41,138 nt of DNA from Candidatus Bathyarchaeota archaeon (GTDB lineage Archaea; Thermoproteota; Bathyarchaeia; Bathyarchaeales; Bathycorpusculaceae), in contig QYYE01000001.1 in assembly GCA_003589585.1 (NCBI GenBank), positions 1 through 41,138 of the forward strand, in the 5' to 3' direction. The notes below the pieces were generated by a model that was not told where the DNA came from, did not search any database, and saw only the letters and a program-made list of their open reading frames with translations. Shown piece after piece: positions 24,863 to 32,453 of the stretch (the stretch's first letter is position 1; every line of letters starts with the position of its first letter). The translations under genes and the position numbers were made by a program.

Positions 24863-25534
24863 GTGTCAAATAATAATCCCTCAATCGCTGTAATCGGTGG
24901 GACAGGCAAAGAAGGATACGCACTGGCTGCAAGGTTTGCTAAAGCAGGTTTCCGCACCATTATTGGTTCACGCTCTGCCAGCAAAGCCGTAAACACCGCA
25001 TATAACCTTAACACGGAATTTCATGTTCTTACTGCTGAAGGCTGCTCAAATCGCGAGGCAACTGCTAAAGCTGATATTGTGATTCTCGCTGTTCCCTATG
25101 ACGGCATGATGCCTATACTTGAAGACATTAAACCAGTGTCGACAGGAAAAATAATTATTAATATAGCCTCATCTCTGGATGCCGAAAAGAAGAGCAGAGC
25201 AAGAATTAATCCTGCAGGGTCAATTGCCAAGGAAATACAGAATTTCTTCGGTGCTGACGCTAAAGTAGTCGACGCATTCCAGAATATTAGCCCTGAGCAA
25301 CTGGAAAAATATGACGAAAAAATTGAGACCAATGTTTTGGTCGTTGGTGCAGATAGAGAAACGCGGGATAAGATTATCGGTATCATAAACAAAATCGGTA
25401 TAGACGCTTACGATGCAGGTTCAATTCAGAATGCTGTGGTAGTTGAAACTATGACCGCCGCCCTCATCGCCATAAACATCCGCTACAAGACTAAGGGTGC
25501 AGGCATTCGCCTAGTCGGCGTATCAAGCAGCTAA
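24863..25534 (+). CDS. fno: F420H2:NADP oxidoreductase (NADPH-dependent F420 reductase)
   Basis: Moves hydride between F420H2 and NADP. 223 residues from a GTG at 24863, chosen because AGGGG ends seven bases before it; an ATG two codons upstream lies too close to that site. IAVIGGTGKEGYALAARF binds NADP, with the 2'-phosphate-contacting SRS a little later (IIGSRSASKA). IVILAVPYDGM, VVDAFQNI and the C-terminal MTAALIAINIRYK complete the family pattern. It is divergent from the nuoE-like operon, which carries an F420 module, and convergent with cofC. Confidence 0.93.
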   Translation: MSNNNPSIAVIGGTGKEGYALAARFAKAGFRTIIGSRSASKAVNTAYNLNTEFHVLTAEGCSNREATAKADIVILAVPYDGMMPILEDIKPVSTGKIIINIASSLDAEKKSRARINPAGSIAKEIQNFFGADAKVVDAFQNISPEQLEKYDEKIETNVLVVGADRETRDKIIGIINKIGIDAYDAGSIQNAVVVETMTAALIAINIRYKTKGAGIRLVGVSSS

Positions 25535-25556
25535 CCCCTTCTTTCTCTATTTTCTC

Positions 25557-26213
25557 TTAAAAATTCCTTTGCTTTTGGTTATCTTGGGCGATTCTTTCTA
25601 GAACTTTTCTGCATTCAGTTTTGTTTGGGATATTGAAGATTATATTCAGGTCTTCGGCTGAGTCAATGTCCGCTGCTAAACCTGTGGAGGAATAAAGTCG
25701 AGCGCTGACACCTCTGCCATAGGCTGAGCGAATGTGGGCAAGAAAGCTTTTTGGTCCGAAGCATGCAGGGATCAATTTTGGTGGAGACTGGTAAAGCGCG
25801 TTGGTTCCACAATCCTTTGAAGGAGATAAAACAACCACTGGGTAAACACCCTTTGCAAGCTTGATAATTCGATCTATTTCTTTAGCCTTTACGAGTGGGA
25901 TGTCTGCTGGCAAAACAAGAACTGCCCCAGCGCCTTTTTGCACACAAAAGGATGTCGCTTTTTCAATAGCTGAATTCAAATTAACCCTGTTAGCGCAAAG
26001 GTAGACAGCACTAAACGTTTCTGCTAGCTGCTGAACTTGGGGGTCTTCCCCTACCACAACAACCTTGTCAACTATGGAATCTTTCAGTGCGTTCAAAACA
26101 TCTGATAGCATCGCTGATGTTAGCATTTCGCGTTCCTGCGGTGTGAAAACTGTGGAAAGCCTCTTTTTGGAATTCGCTAATTTCTTTACTGGGATAATTG
26201 CGTAGATAGCCAC
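25557..26213 (-). CDS. cofC: 2-phospho-L-lactate guanylyltransferase
   Basis: Activates 2-phospholactate (or an analogue) with GTP in F420 biosynthesis. A 218-residue nucleotidyltransferase with the N-terminal IIPVKKLANSKKRLS, the aspartate motif VLVLPADIPLVKAKEID, then VLSPSKDCGTNALYQSP and DIDSAEDL. It starts with GTG at 26211-26213; no strong ribosome binding site is visible. It is convergent with fno, with only 22 bases between the stops. Confidence 0.9.
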   Translation of the reverse strand: MAIYAIIPVKKLANSKKRLSTVFTPQEREMLTSAMLSDVLNALKDSIVDKVVVVGEDPQVQQLAETFSAVYLCANRVNLNSAIEKATSFCVQKGAGAVLVLPADIPLVKAKEIDRIIKLAKGVYPVVVLSPSKDCGTNALYQSPPKLIPACFGPKSFLAHIRSAYGRGVSARLYSSTGLAADIDSAEDLNIIFNIPNKTECRKVLERIAQDNQKQRNF

Positions 26214-26312
26214 TTAAATCGCCAACAGGTGCCAAGCAAGCTGGGTTATTGCTGAATATACTCAAATGTATGCAGGCTTGCCTAAAAATATTAAAGAAGA
26301 TGGCTTATCCTT

Positions 26313-26435
26313 ATGATTTGTCCTCTGAGAGATGCCTGGGATTTTGATGGTCAGCATAGTTTCAGAAAAGTTATTAGCCGCAATGGAGGCATTTATAGAG
26401 TTGATGTCCAGCGCGGTTTTTTCCTCTTCCGATAA
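26313..26435 (+). CDS. Predicted 40-residue protein on a compact leaderless transcript
   Basis: An ATG at 26313 opens 40 codons ending in TAA: MICPLRDAWDFDGQHSF at the start and YRVDVQRGFFLFR at the end. I recognise no family. CTAAAAATATTAAAG at 26282-26296 is a TATA-like box centred about 25 bases before the ATG, the spacing for a leaderless archaeal mRNA. The stop is followed within three bases by a long T tract. No signal peptide or membrane segment. This unit explains the middle of an otherwise empty 346-base gap between cofC and the ECF gene. Confidence 0.4.
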   Translation: MICPLRDAWDFDGQHSFRKVISRNGGIYRVDVQRGFFLFR

Positions 26436-26437
26436 TA

Positions 26438-26455
26438 TCTTTTTCTTTTTTTTTA
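26438..26455 (+). terminator. Long T-tract terminator after the 40-codon gene
   Basis: TCTTTTTCTTTTTTTTTAG begins right after the small ORF stop on the plus strand. No annotated plus-strand gene otherwise needs it, which supports a short plus-strand transcript here. Confidence 0.55.
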
Positions 26456-26560
26456 GTCAGTATTTGCCTTAGAGATTTTGGCGGATTATTTGATTAGGCA
26501 CTTCTTCGGTCTTGCCACGCTTTTATGATATGGCACCAAGTACTTATTGAGGCATCTAAG

Positions 26561-27163
26561 TTATGAAGTGCTTTTTTCAATAGGCGTTGGTTTGGTATCA
26601 GATTTGCTGCGCAATCTAAGCATTATGGCTTCGTACAGGAGGAACCCTCCAAAGATTCCGATTGCACCCTGCATAGCATTGAAGATGCTAAACAGCGGAA
26701 GCAGAACAATCACGGCGGTATACGTTGTATAAAAGGTTGGCATAAAAACGGGCAGCAACAGAACATTCGCCACATTCATCACAATGATACGAGATAGGAT
26801 GCCTGAACCCACAGCTGTCGCTTTCCACCAGCCGTTGGCGGGTCTTTTCGCCCTCAAAACTAAGTAAATTCCCAAAATAGTAGCGAACTCAGCGAGAAAC
26901 TTCATGAACCCGCTGAAGGGGTCGCGCGGTGCAATGCTTATCATGGCAATTACGCTTGTCGTGAAACCTGAATAAATTCCAAACAGAAAGAAGGAGACTA
27001 AAACCAAAACGCCCAGAAGGTCAAACCGAAGAAAAGTGAGAAAGGGAAAAGGAATCTTTAATCCAGCCACTTTGAAGCCCCAATCAAGAACAAAAACTAG
27101 AGTGCCTAACAGGGCGGTTCCTGCAATCGTCACACTTTTTCTTTGTAGTAAGAGCTGACTCAT
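26561..27163 (-). CDS. ECF-type transporter substrate-binding (S) component
   Basis: A 200-residue integral membrane protein with five or six hydrophobic segments: about 12-32, 45-70, 72-82, 88-103, 117-140 and 145-180. FPFLTFLRFDLLGVLVLVSF followed by FLFGIYSGFTTS and FMKFLAEFATI resembles the core of RibU/HmpT-like S components of ECF vitamin transporters. The ATPase and T subunits are not in the window. Substrate is unknown; riboflavin or another vitamin is plausible given the flavin- and F420-rich neighbourhood. GGTGA about nine bases upstream supports the ATG at 27163. Confidence 0.65.
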   Translation of the reverse strand: MSQLLLQRKSVTIAGTALLGTLVFVLDWGFKVAGLKIPFPFLTFLRFDLLGVLVLVSFFLFGIYSGFTTSVIAMISIAPRDPFSGFMKFLAEFATILGIYLVLRAKRPANGWWKATAVGSGILSRIIVMNVANVLLLPVFMPTFYTTYTAVIVLLPLFSIFNAMQGAIGIFGGFLLYEAIMLRLRSKSDTKPTPIEKSTS

Positions 27164-27218
27164 CAGCGTTCACCTGTTTGGAAGAAGGCTGGTGCACTAG
27201 CTAAAAAATTTTTTGATA

Positions 27219-27242
27219 GCATGCAAGAAAAAAAATGCATGC
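27219..27242 (-). terminator. Hairpin with T8 loop after mer
   Basis: GCATGCA and TGCATGC form a perfect 7-bp inverted repeat around ten bases that on the minus strand read TTTTTTTTCT. It lies 16 bases after the mer stop and probably ends that transcript. Confidence 0.5.
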
Positions 27243-27257
27243 CCTAGGCTGATTCTG

Positions 27258-28259
27258 CTAGTCTTTGTTGAACTGGGGAATGATTTTGGCGCCGATGAGG
27301 TCGATTGCGGCTTTTACATTCGGACCAACCGGTGATCCGACTACAAACTGACTTATGCCGATTTTCTTCAATTCCGCGATCTTTTCAATACACATATCAG
27401 GGGTGCCGCAGATTGAGAATGCATTGATCATCTCAGGCGTAACTGCACCCAAAGCTTTTCCGAAGTCGCCAACCTTTAGTGCTGCGCGGATTTCATCAGC
27501 CTTTGCCAAGTTTATGCCATGCTTCTCCAACACGGGGGGTGGACTGCCAGCAACGATGAAGGCGACAACTGGTGTTGCAGCTTTAATGGCTTTCTTCATG
27601 TCTTCGTTAACGCTAAATGAAGTATAAGCTGCTATGTCCACGTCACTTGCAGTTTTGCCTGCCTGCTTCATGCCTTCGTTAGCCATTTTCACTGCGTATT
27701 CTATGTCGCTTGGATGACTTGCGTTTATGAGAACACCGTCTCCGACTTTTCCTGCCATTTCGAGCATTTTTGGTCCTTGGGCGCCAACGTAAACTGGAAT
27801 CTTGTTTTTAGGTTTGAAATTGAATTTGGCACCTGCCGTTTTGAAAACTGTCCCTTGATAGGCAACGCTTTCGCCACTCATCAGATCTCGGAAAATGTCT
27901 ATTGTTTCCTTGACTGCTGCAAGGGGTTTACCCATTTCCATGCCTACTGCTTCGAGCGTGGTTTTATCGCCTGCTCCTATGCCTAGAACCACTCTGCCTG
28001 GAGCTAGCTCGTCGAGAGATGCAATTGCTTGGGCTGTGATTACTGGGTTAATCATCCATGGATTGGTCACACCAGTACCGAAGGTGATTTTGTTGGTAAA
28101 AATGGCTGCGGCAGCAAGAGTTACGTATACGTTACGGTTTCCGAAGTGGTCGGTTATCCAGAGGTTGCTGAACCCGTTATTCTCTGCAAGGATTGCGTAT
28201 GCGGATATCTTCCAATAGGCTTCTTTAGGGACAAATTCTATTCCAAATTTAAGGCTCAT
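27258..28259 (-). CDS. mer: F420-dependent methylenetetrahydromethanopterin reductase
   Basis: Reduces methylene- to methyl-tetrahydromethanopterin with F420H2, supplying the methyl group for CODH/ACS. A 333-residue LLM-family barrel: LKFGIEFVPKE at the N-terminus, NGFSNLWITDHFGNRNVYV, VTNPWMINPVITAQA, GRVVLGIGAGD, and GAQGPKMLEMAGKVGDGVLIN for F420 binding. The ATG at 28259 is chosen because GGAGG lies eight bases upstream; an ATG three codons earlier would overlap the ribosome binding site. It follows and overlaps or abuts a small gene of unknown function. Other LLM enzymes (F420-dependent dehydrogenases) are possible, but the motifs and context fit Mer. Confidence 0.88.
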   Translation of the reverse strand: MSLKFGIEFVPKEAYWKISAYAILAENNGFSNLWITDHFGNRNVYVTLAAAAIFTNKITFGTGVTNPWMINPVITAQAIASLDELAPGRVVLGIGAGDKTTLEAVGMEMGKPLAAVKETIDIFRDLMSGESVAYQGTVFKTAGAKFNFKPKNKIPVYVGAQGPKMLEMAGKVGDGVLINASHPSDIEYAVKMANEGMKQAGKTASDVDIAAYTSFSVNEDMKKAIKAATPVVAFIVAGSPPPVLEKHGINLAKADEIRAALKVGDFGKALGAVTPEMINAFSICGTPDMCIEKIAELKKIGISQFVVGSPVGPNVKAAIDLIGAKIIPQFNKD

Positions 28260-28264
28260 TCTTT

Positions 28265-28555
28265 TCATCCTCCATACATATACTGTACAAATTTTTCAGC
28301 CACATTTTGCATCTGCAGTTCTCCTAGAGCAACCACAGTTTTCTCAGCATCCAAAAGAATAGCGGCTTCTAACAAAACCTGCAAGCCTGCTTCGCTGTTT
28401 TCGGTGTGGTTTTTCATGTGTAGGAGAAAAGTGTTGGCAAGTGTGCTGGGCATTTTTTCTTCTTTTTTGGCTCCTAAAATAACACCAATTAACTTATTGG
28501 ATAGTGGTTCCCGTTTTTCATAAGGAACCATTGCTACGAGTTTGTCGTAATCCAT
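28265..28555 (-). CDS. Small protein of unknown function coupled to mer
   Basis: A 96-residue soluble protein that I do not recognise. It appears largely helical: YDKLVAMVPYEKREPLSNK, then TLANTFLLHMKNHTENSEAGLQVLLEAAILLDAEKTVVAL, then LQMQNVAEKFVQYMYGG. No cysteines or membrane segment. AAGGGAA lies upstream of the ATG. It ends five bases before the chosen mer start, so the two are probably coupled. A partner or regulator of the methyl branch is a reasonable guess from position only. Confidence 0.65.
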   Translation of the reverse strand: MDYDKLVAMVPYEKREPLSNKLIGVILGAKKEEKMPSTLANTFLLHMKNHTENSEAGLQVLLEAAILLDAEKTVVALGELQMQNVAEKFVQYMYGG

Positions 28556-28741
28556 GGTTTTTCCCTTAGAAAAGTAGTTACAGTGTGAGAGCTTAAAAAT
28601 CTGTCGTCTAACTCGATCATAGTTGGATTGAAGTAAAAATAGTTTACAGCCTGTTTGGTTCTAACGATAAGGTTTACATAAGCGAAACCTAATGGTTTCC
28701 GTACATTCATACATGCCAAGTTAATGCAGAGAGGAAGGAAT

Positions 28742-29500
28742 ATGGAGCCAATTAAGGTGATTGCCGTTGAAAATCTACCGTTAATACAGAAAGGTGACAA
28801 CATCGGCAAGCTCATTGCGGAAGCAGCAAAAAACCAGAATACTCCCATCCAAGAAAAAGATGTAGTGGTGGTTACGCATGTTGTGGTCTCCAAAGCTGAA
28901 GGAAACGTAATCAACCTGGACCATGTTACGCCGTCGGAGAGGGCAAAGGAGATAGCGCAGAAAACCAATAAAGATCCAGCATTAGTAGAAGTTATCCTTC
29001 AGGAAGCCAAAGACATCGTCCGCATAGGGCAAAACAGCATAATAACCGAAAACATAAACGGCGTAATCTGCGCCAACGCTGGAGTAGACCGCTCCAACGT
29101 TTCAGGAGACCGAAACGTCGTGCCACTCCCAAAAAACCCCAATGCATCCGCACAGAACATTAGGCAGGAAATTAGGCGTTTGACAGGCGCTGATGTGGCG
29201 GTGATTGTTTCTGATACACATGGCAGACCACTTAGGATGGGAGAGATTAACGTGGCTGTGGGTGTAGCTGGAATCAAGCCAATACGGGACAGGCGAGGAG
29301 AAAAAGACCTGTTTGGATACATCTTGAGAATAAAACAAACAGCCATCGCCGATGAGTTGGCGTCTGCCGCAGAACTTGTCATTGGGCAAGCCGCCGAAGG
29401 CATACCAGCAGCCATCATACGCGGCTACAATTATCAGACCGCAGAAAACACGTCAGCAACCGACCTCACCAGACCCAAAGAAAAAGACCTCTTCAGATAA
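28742..29500 (+). CDS. cofE: Coenzyme F420-0:L-glutamate ligase
   Basis: Adds the first glutamates to F420-0 using GTP. 252 residues from the ATG at 28742, which has GAGGAAGG close upstream; an in-frame ATG six codons earlier lacks this support. Family motifs are KVIAVENLPLIQKGDN, VVVVTHVVVSKAEGN, NGVICANAGVDRSNV, VIVSDTHGRPLRMGEINVAV, and DRRGEKDLFGYIL, followed by ADELASAAELVIGQ. It is divergent from the mer-partner gene, so methyl-branch and cofactor genes share this 186-base intergenic region. Confidence 0.94.
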   Translation: MEPIKVIAVENLPLIQKGDNIGKLIAEAAKNQNTPIQEKDVVVVTHVVVSKAEGNVINLDHVTPSERAKEIAQKTNKDPALVEVILQEAKDIVRIGQNSIITENINGVICANAGVDRSNVSGDRNVVPLPKNPNASAQNIRQEIRRLTGADVAVIVSDTHGRPLRMGEINVAVGVAGIKPIRDRRGEKDLFGYILRIKQTAIADELASAAELVIGQAAEGIPAAIIRGYNYQTAENTSATDLTRPKEKDLFR

Positions 29501-29564
29501 ACCCTGCCTCTACTCTCAATAAAGTTCAAAAACCCCACTGCCTTAAGATAGCGGAATCCGCGGG

Positions 29565-29903
29565 ATGAAAGGAATGGAAGCTAAAACACCTAGGGAGTTT
29601 TTTGAAAAAGCCTTGCCGGAGAGGTTTAAGCCAGAAAAAGCCTCTGGTATAGATGTCACTGCTCAAGTCAAAATAACTGGTCCTAACGGCGGCGAATGGG
29701 TAGTCGCCATAAAAGACCGGAAAATTCAGGTTACTGAGGGCACTGATGCCGCGTCTTCTTTGACGTTGGTGATGTCTGAGAACGATTTCCTAGATATAGT
29801 GAACGGTAAGTTAAGTGGTGAAAAAGCCTTTTTCACAGGAAAAATAAAGTTCAAAGGAAACATCGCCACAGCACTAAAACTCAAAGAAGCCGGTTTCCTA
29901 TAA
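29565..29903 (+). CDS. SCP2 sterol-carrier-like protein
   Basis: A 112-residue single-domain SCP2 protein, a hydrophobic-ligand binding fold. GEWVVAIKDRKIQVTEGTD, SSLTLVMSENDFLDIVNGKLS and FFTGKIKFKGNIATALKL match the family, including the usual C-terminal amphipathic segment. In archaea SCP2 proteins are of unknown ligand, perhaps lipids or fatty acyl groups. An alternative ATG lies three codons in. Its stop overlaps the 3' end of the convergent cysteine-cluster gene by six bases. Confidence 0.85.
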   Translation: MKGMEAKTPREFFEKALPERFKPEKASGIDVTAQVKITGPNGGEWVVAIKDRKIQVTEGTDAASSLTLVMSENDFLDIVNGKLSGEKAFFTGKIKFKGNIATALKLKEAGFL

Positions 29904-30437
29904 CCCAAGCTTCTCAACGAGCTCCGCGGGCAGGTCGTCCTCGCCGATTTTGAAGGTTTGGGGTTCCTCAATTTTCACAATCGCCCGCAACTCTTCAGCG
30001 TCAAGCTCACAGATTAGCCGTGTCAACTGGGCTTTGGCAATTTCAAAGTGCTCCTTAAAAGCAGCCTTGTCCTCGTAGAGGGTTTGGGCAAAAGCGCATA
30101 TCGCAGATTTCTTTAGGAACCACTCAATCTTTTTGGTTGAAAAGTTAACGTCGAAGGTGACGGGGCCAGCAACGCAGGTTTCTGGCTTCACCGAATGCAC
30201 TAGGCATTTTCCTGTTTGCTTGCTGAAGAGGCGGCAGAACAGTCGTTGGTCAGCTGCAGGGTGGCAATAGGCTTCTTTTGCGAAGGGTTGGTCGATGTGG
30301 ATTTTGTGCTCTTTTAGGTATTTTTCAATGATTTTTTGGCGTTTGCGGGTTAGAGGCGGTTTGGCGTCTTGGCAACAGATAAGTCTGCATTGGCTGCAAA
30401 CGTTAAATGAGCAGGTTTTTCCGTTGTCTTCAGCCAT
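29898..30437 (-). CDS. YkgJ-like cysteine-cluster protein
   Basis: About 179 residues from the ATG at 30437 (MAEDNGKTC), chosen because the longer frame upstream runs back into the GCS2 gene and shows no family similarity. CSFNVCSQCRLICCQDAKPPLT and later YCHPAADQRLFCRLF, GKCLVHSVKPETC form the CxxxCC-type cluster of the YkgJ family, thought to bind zinc or iron-sulfur. It starts 16 bases after the GCS2-like gene on the same strand, so they are probably one transcript. Confidence 0.7.
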   Translation of the reverse strand: MAEDNGKTCSFNVCSQCRLICCQDAKPPLTRKRQKIIEKYLKEHKIHIDQPFAKEAYCHPAADQRLFCRLFSKQTGKCLVHSVKPETCVAGPVTFDVNFSTKKIEWFLKKSAICAFAQTLYEDKAAFKEHFEIAKAQLTRLICELDAEELRAIVKIEEPQTFKIGEDDLPAELVEKLGL

Positions 30438-30453
30438 TGATGTTTCCCTTTTT

Positions 30454-31677
30454 TTAGAAGTACGGTTGATTATCATGGAGGCACCTAATAAGGGTTGAAT
30501 AAATATCCAGAATTGCCTCCTTGAAAGTGGTCTTTTGAGCCCGCTGCGCGACCCTTTGGCGTATGAGTTCGGATAGGTTGCCTTCTTCAAGCCGCCGCCC
30601 GACAAGCCACAAGTACTTTTTCTCCTCCTCATCCGCGTGCCTGGTTGCCAGGTTGAGGTAGTGTTGGCAGGCTTGCCACGCTGTTTTGCCGTTTGGATGC
30701 TCCACTTTGGCGTTTAGCCCATCCTTGATTATCGAGTTAAAGTCTCTGACCAGAATATCATGCGGCAACAACTCTGCCTTCTCCGCAAGCAGGCCCCGCA
30801 GGGCAGCACGAACAAAGCAGCTTAAAGCCACATCGGATTTTATGCACTCTTGCTCATCCATCACTCTGACCTCGAGGGCTTTGCGGTCAAACCTAAAAAT
30901 TACGCCTCTGGAATTGACCCACTCGCGGTTCAGCAGGGTTTTGTCTGCGCCCTCTCGGGCTAAATCCTCTGAATACCTTTCAATAACATCCCGCCTGTAC
31001 TGGTTAAACGAGGAAGCATATTGTGGGATAACATCGCCCGTTATTGAAGGCACCTCTTTCTGGTTTACCCGGTAGAAACGCAGCCTATTGTCAATGTCTG
31101 GCCCGTTTTTGCCTTCAAAAATCGGCGAGGAAGCCGCTATGGCTGGTAGATAAGCGCAAAGATTAGCGAGGTAATTGTGGATTTGGAGGGCGTCAGCTTC
31201 TTTTCGGTAGGGCAGGTTTAGGTGGAAGCTTTGGATGTTTAGCCAGCCGTGCTGGTTTAGGTTTAAGATTTTTCCGTATTGACGGTAGATTTTCTGGTGG
31301 TAATGCGGCCAGATGCCTGTTTCTTCCAGCTGCAACAGGGGATGCATGCCTATCCCAAGAAGGCGGTAACCATACTTTTTTTCAAGAAGAGCATTGAGGG
31401 TTGTGACGGCGGTTTGCATGGTTTCCTCAAATTGCAGGGGTGATTTGAAGGGGTTGTTGGCTTTGACTTCCATTACGTGTAGCTGCATTTCTTTGCCGAA
31501 AGTAAAATCAGGCATTTCTATGAAGTTGACGATTCTTCCGCAGTAGTCTTTTATGATTTTGTCTGTTAAGGGCTGGATTTTCAGCTCTTGGTTTACTATT
31601 GAATATTCATGTTCCGGACCCAGAACTTCAAGCGGTTTATACGTAAATTGGCGCCTTCTTTTTCTGTTGAACGACAT
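30454..31677 (-). CDS. GCS2-family glutamate-cysteine ligase-like carboxylate-amine ligase
   Basis: 407-residue member of the GCS2 branch of the glutamine-synthetase-like ligase fold. GPEHEYSIV supplies the metal-binding glutamates near the start; VMEVKANNP, GIGMHPLLQ, WLNIQSFHLNLPY and RVMDEQECIKSD follow. Such enzymes join glutamate to an amine with ATP to make small peptides. The substrate cannot be told from sequence. It is divergent from a RimK-like RLAN/ATP-grasp pair only 80 bases away, an association known for predicted peptide-synthesis loci. No ribosome binding site is seen; a TATA-like TTTAAGATT about 30 bases upstream suggests a leaderless mRNA. Confidence 0.8.
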   Translation of the reverse strand: MSFNRKRRRQFTYKPLEVLGPEHEYSIVNQELKIQPLTDKIIKDYCGRIVNFIEMPDFTFGKEMQLHVMEVKANNPFKSPLQFEETMQTAVTTLNALLEKKYGYRLLGIGMHPLLQLEETGIWPHYHQKIYRQYGKILNLNQHGWLNIQSFHLNLPYRKEADALQIHNYLANLCAYLPAIAASSPIFEGKNGPDIDNRLRFYRVNQKEVPSITGDVIPQYASSFNQYRRDVIERYSEDLAREGADKTLLNREWVNSRGVIFRFDRKALEVRVMDEQECIKSDVALSCFVRAALRGLLAEKAELLPHDILVRDFNSIIKDGLNAKVEHPNGKTAWQACQHYLNLATRHADEEEKKYLWLVGRRLEEGNLSELIRQRVAQRAQKTTFKEAILDIYSTLIRCLHDNQPYF

Positions 31678-31757
31678 CTTGAGATGCGTGTATAGTGCAT
31701 AGTTAATCTTAAATATGACTGCAGAAATATCGCCTTTGACTATCTGGTGTCACATGG

Positions 31758-32453
31758 GTGCTGGTCGTCTCTAGTATCGACCTAAAAGAAAATCTTCGAG
31801 TGATGAAGCCTTCAAAGTTTTTGGCATCGACAATAAAAGAACCAACAATTAACATAAACAATGATTATCGATATTTGAAAACCGGCTATTACGTTTCACT
31901 GCACGCAGAAATCTTGGGCAACATGGTTATCCCCTCATGCGAAGACATAATTGACTCAAGCCGAACCCCAATTTTGTTGCTCAGGGCAGAGAAAGCAAAA
32001 ATTCCTACCTTGCCGTTTCTTGTCACTGACTCAGTCAAGAAAATAATCGCTGAGCTGGGTTTGCCTGTGGTTCTTTTCGCCGTTAATCCGTTCATACATG
32101 AAGGGTACAAAACAGCCAAAAACAAGAGCGCCCTGTACCGAGCCATGAAGAGTTTAGGGATGAATTACAAGTTTACGGTTTGCGCTCAGCCGGTTAAAGG
32201 AGAGCTGTTTTCGGTTAAATCGTTTTTCGGCAAATGCCAAATAAACGATGAAGAAGTATGCGGTCTTGCAGCAAAAGTTTATGCGCTTTTCAGGATTCCC
32301 GTCTGCAAGTTGCATGTGCAAAAGGTTGAGGGAAAAGCTTACTTGTGTGCTCTTCAGCCCATAGATGAGCAAGAGCTATCGAAAAGTGATTTAGAAGTAA
32401 TTTCAAGGGAGATTTTGCTGATTTCTCAGCAGGGTGACCACTTAAGTGTCTAA
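31758..32453 (+). CDS. RimK-like ATP-grasp N-terminal (RLAN) domain protein, stand-alone
   Basis: 231 residues resembling the RLAN domain that normally precedes an ATP-grasp domain in RimK-like ligases. EPTININNDYRYLKTGYYVSLHAEILGNMVIPS is the hallmark (substrate-site YLKTGYYVSLHAE), followed by RAPILLLRAEKAKIPTL-like and LPVVLFAVNPFIHEGYK. Here it is a separate protein with the ATP-grasp gene directly downstream, overlapping by 8 bases. It starts with GTG at 31758. The natural role of RLAN is not known beyond its link to amide-bond ligases. Confidence 0.75.
   Translation: MLVVSSIDLKENLRVMKPSKFLASTIKEPTININNDYRYLKTGYYVSLHAEILGNMVIPSCEDIIDSSRTPILLLRAEKAKIPTLPFLVTDSVKKIIAELGLPVVLFAVNPFIHEGYKTAKNKSALYRAMKSLGMNYKFTVCAQPVKGELFSVKSFFGKCQINDEEVCGLAAKVYALFRIPVCKLHVQKVEGKAYLCALQPIDEQELSKSDLEVISREILLISQQGDHLSV

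Noticed and set aside
30438-30632. 65-codon N-terminal extension of the YkgJ-like gene
   Set aside because: It lies within the coding end of the GCS2 gene in another frame and is not family-like; the cysteine cluster starts right after the ATG at 30437.
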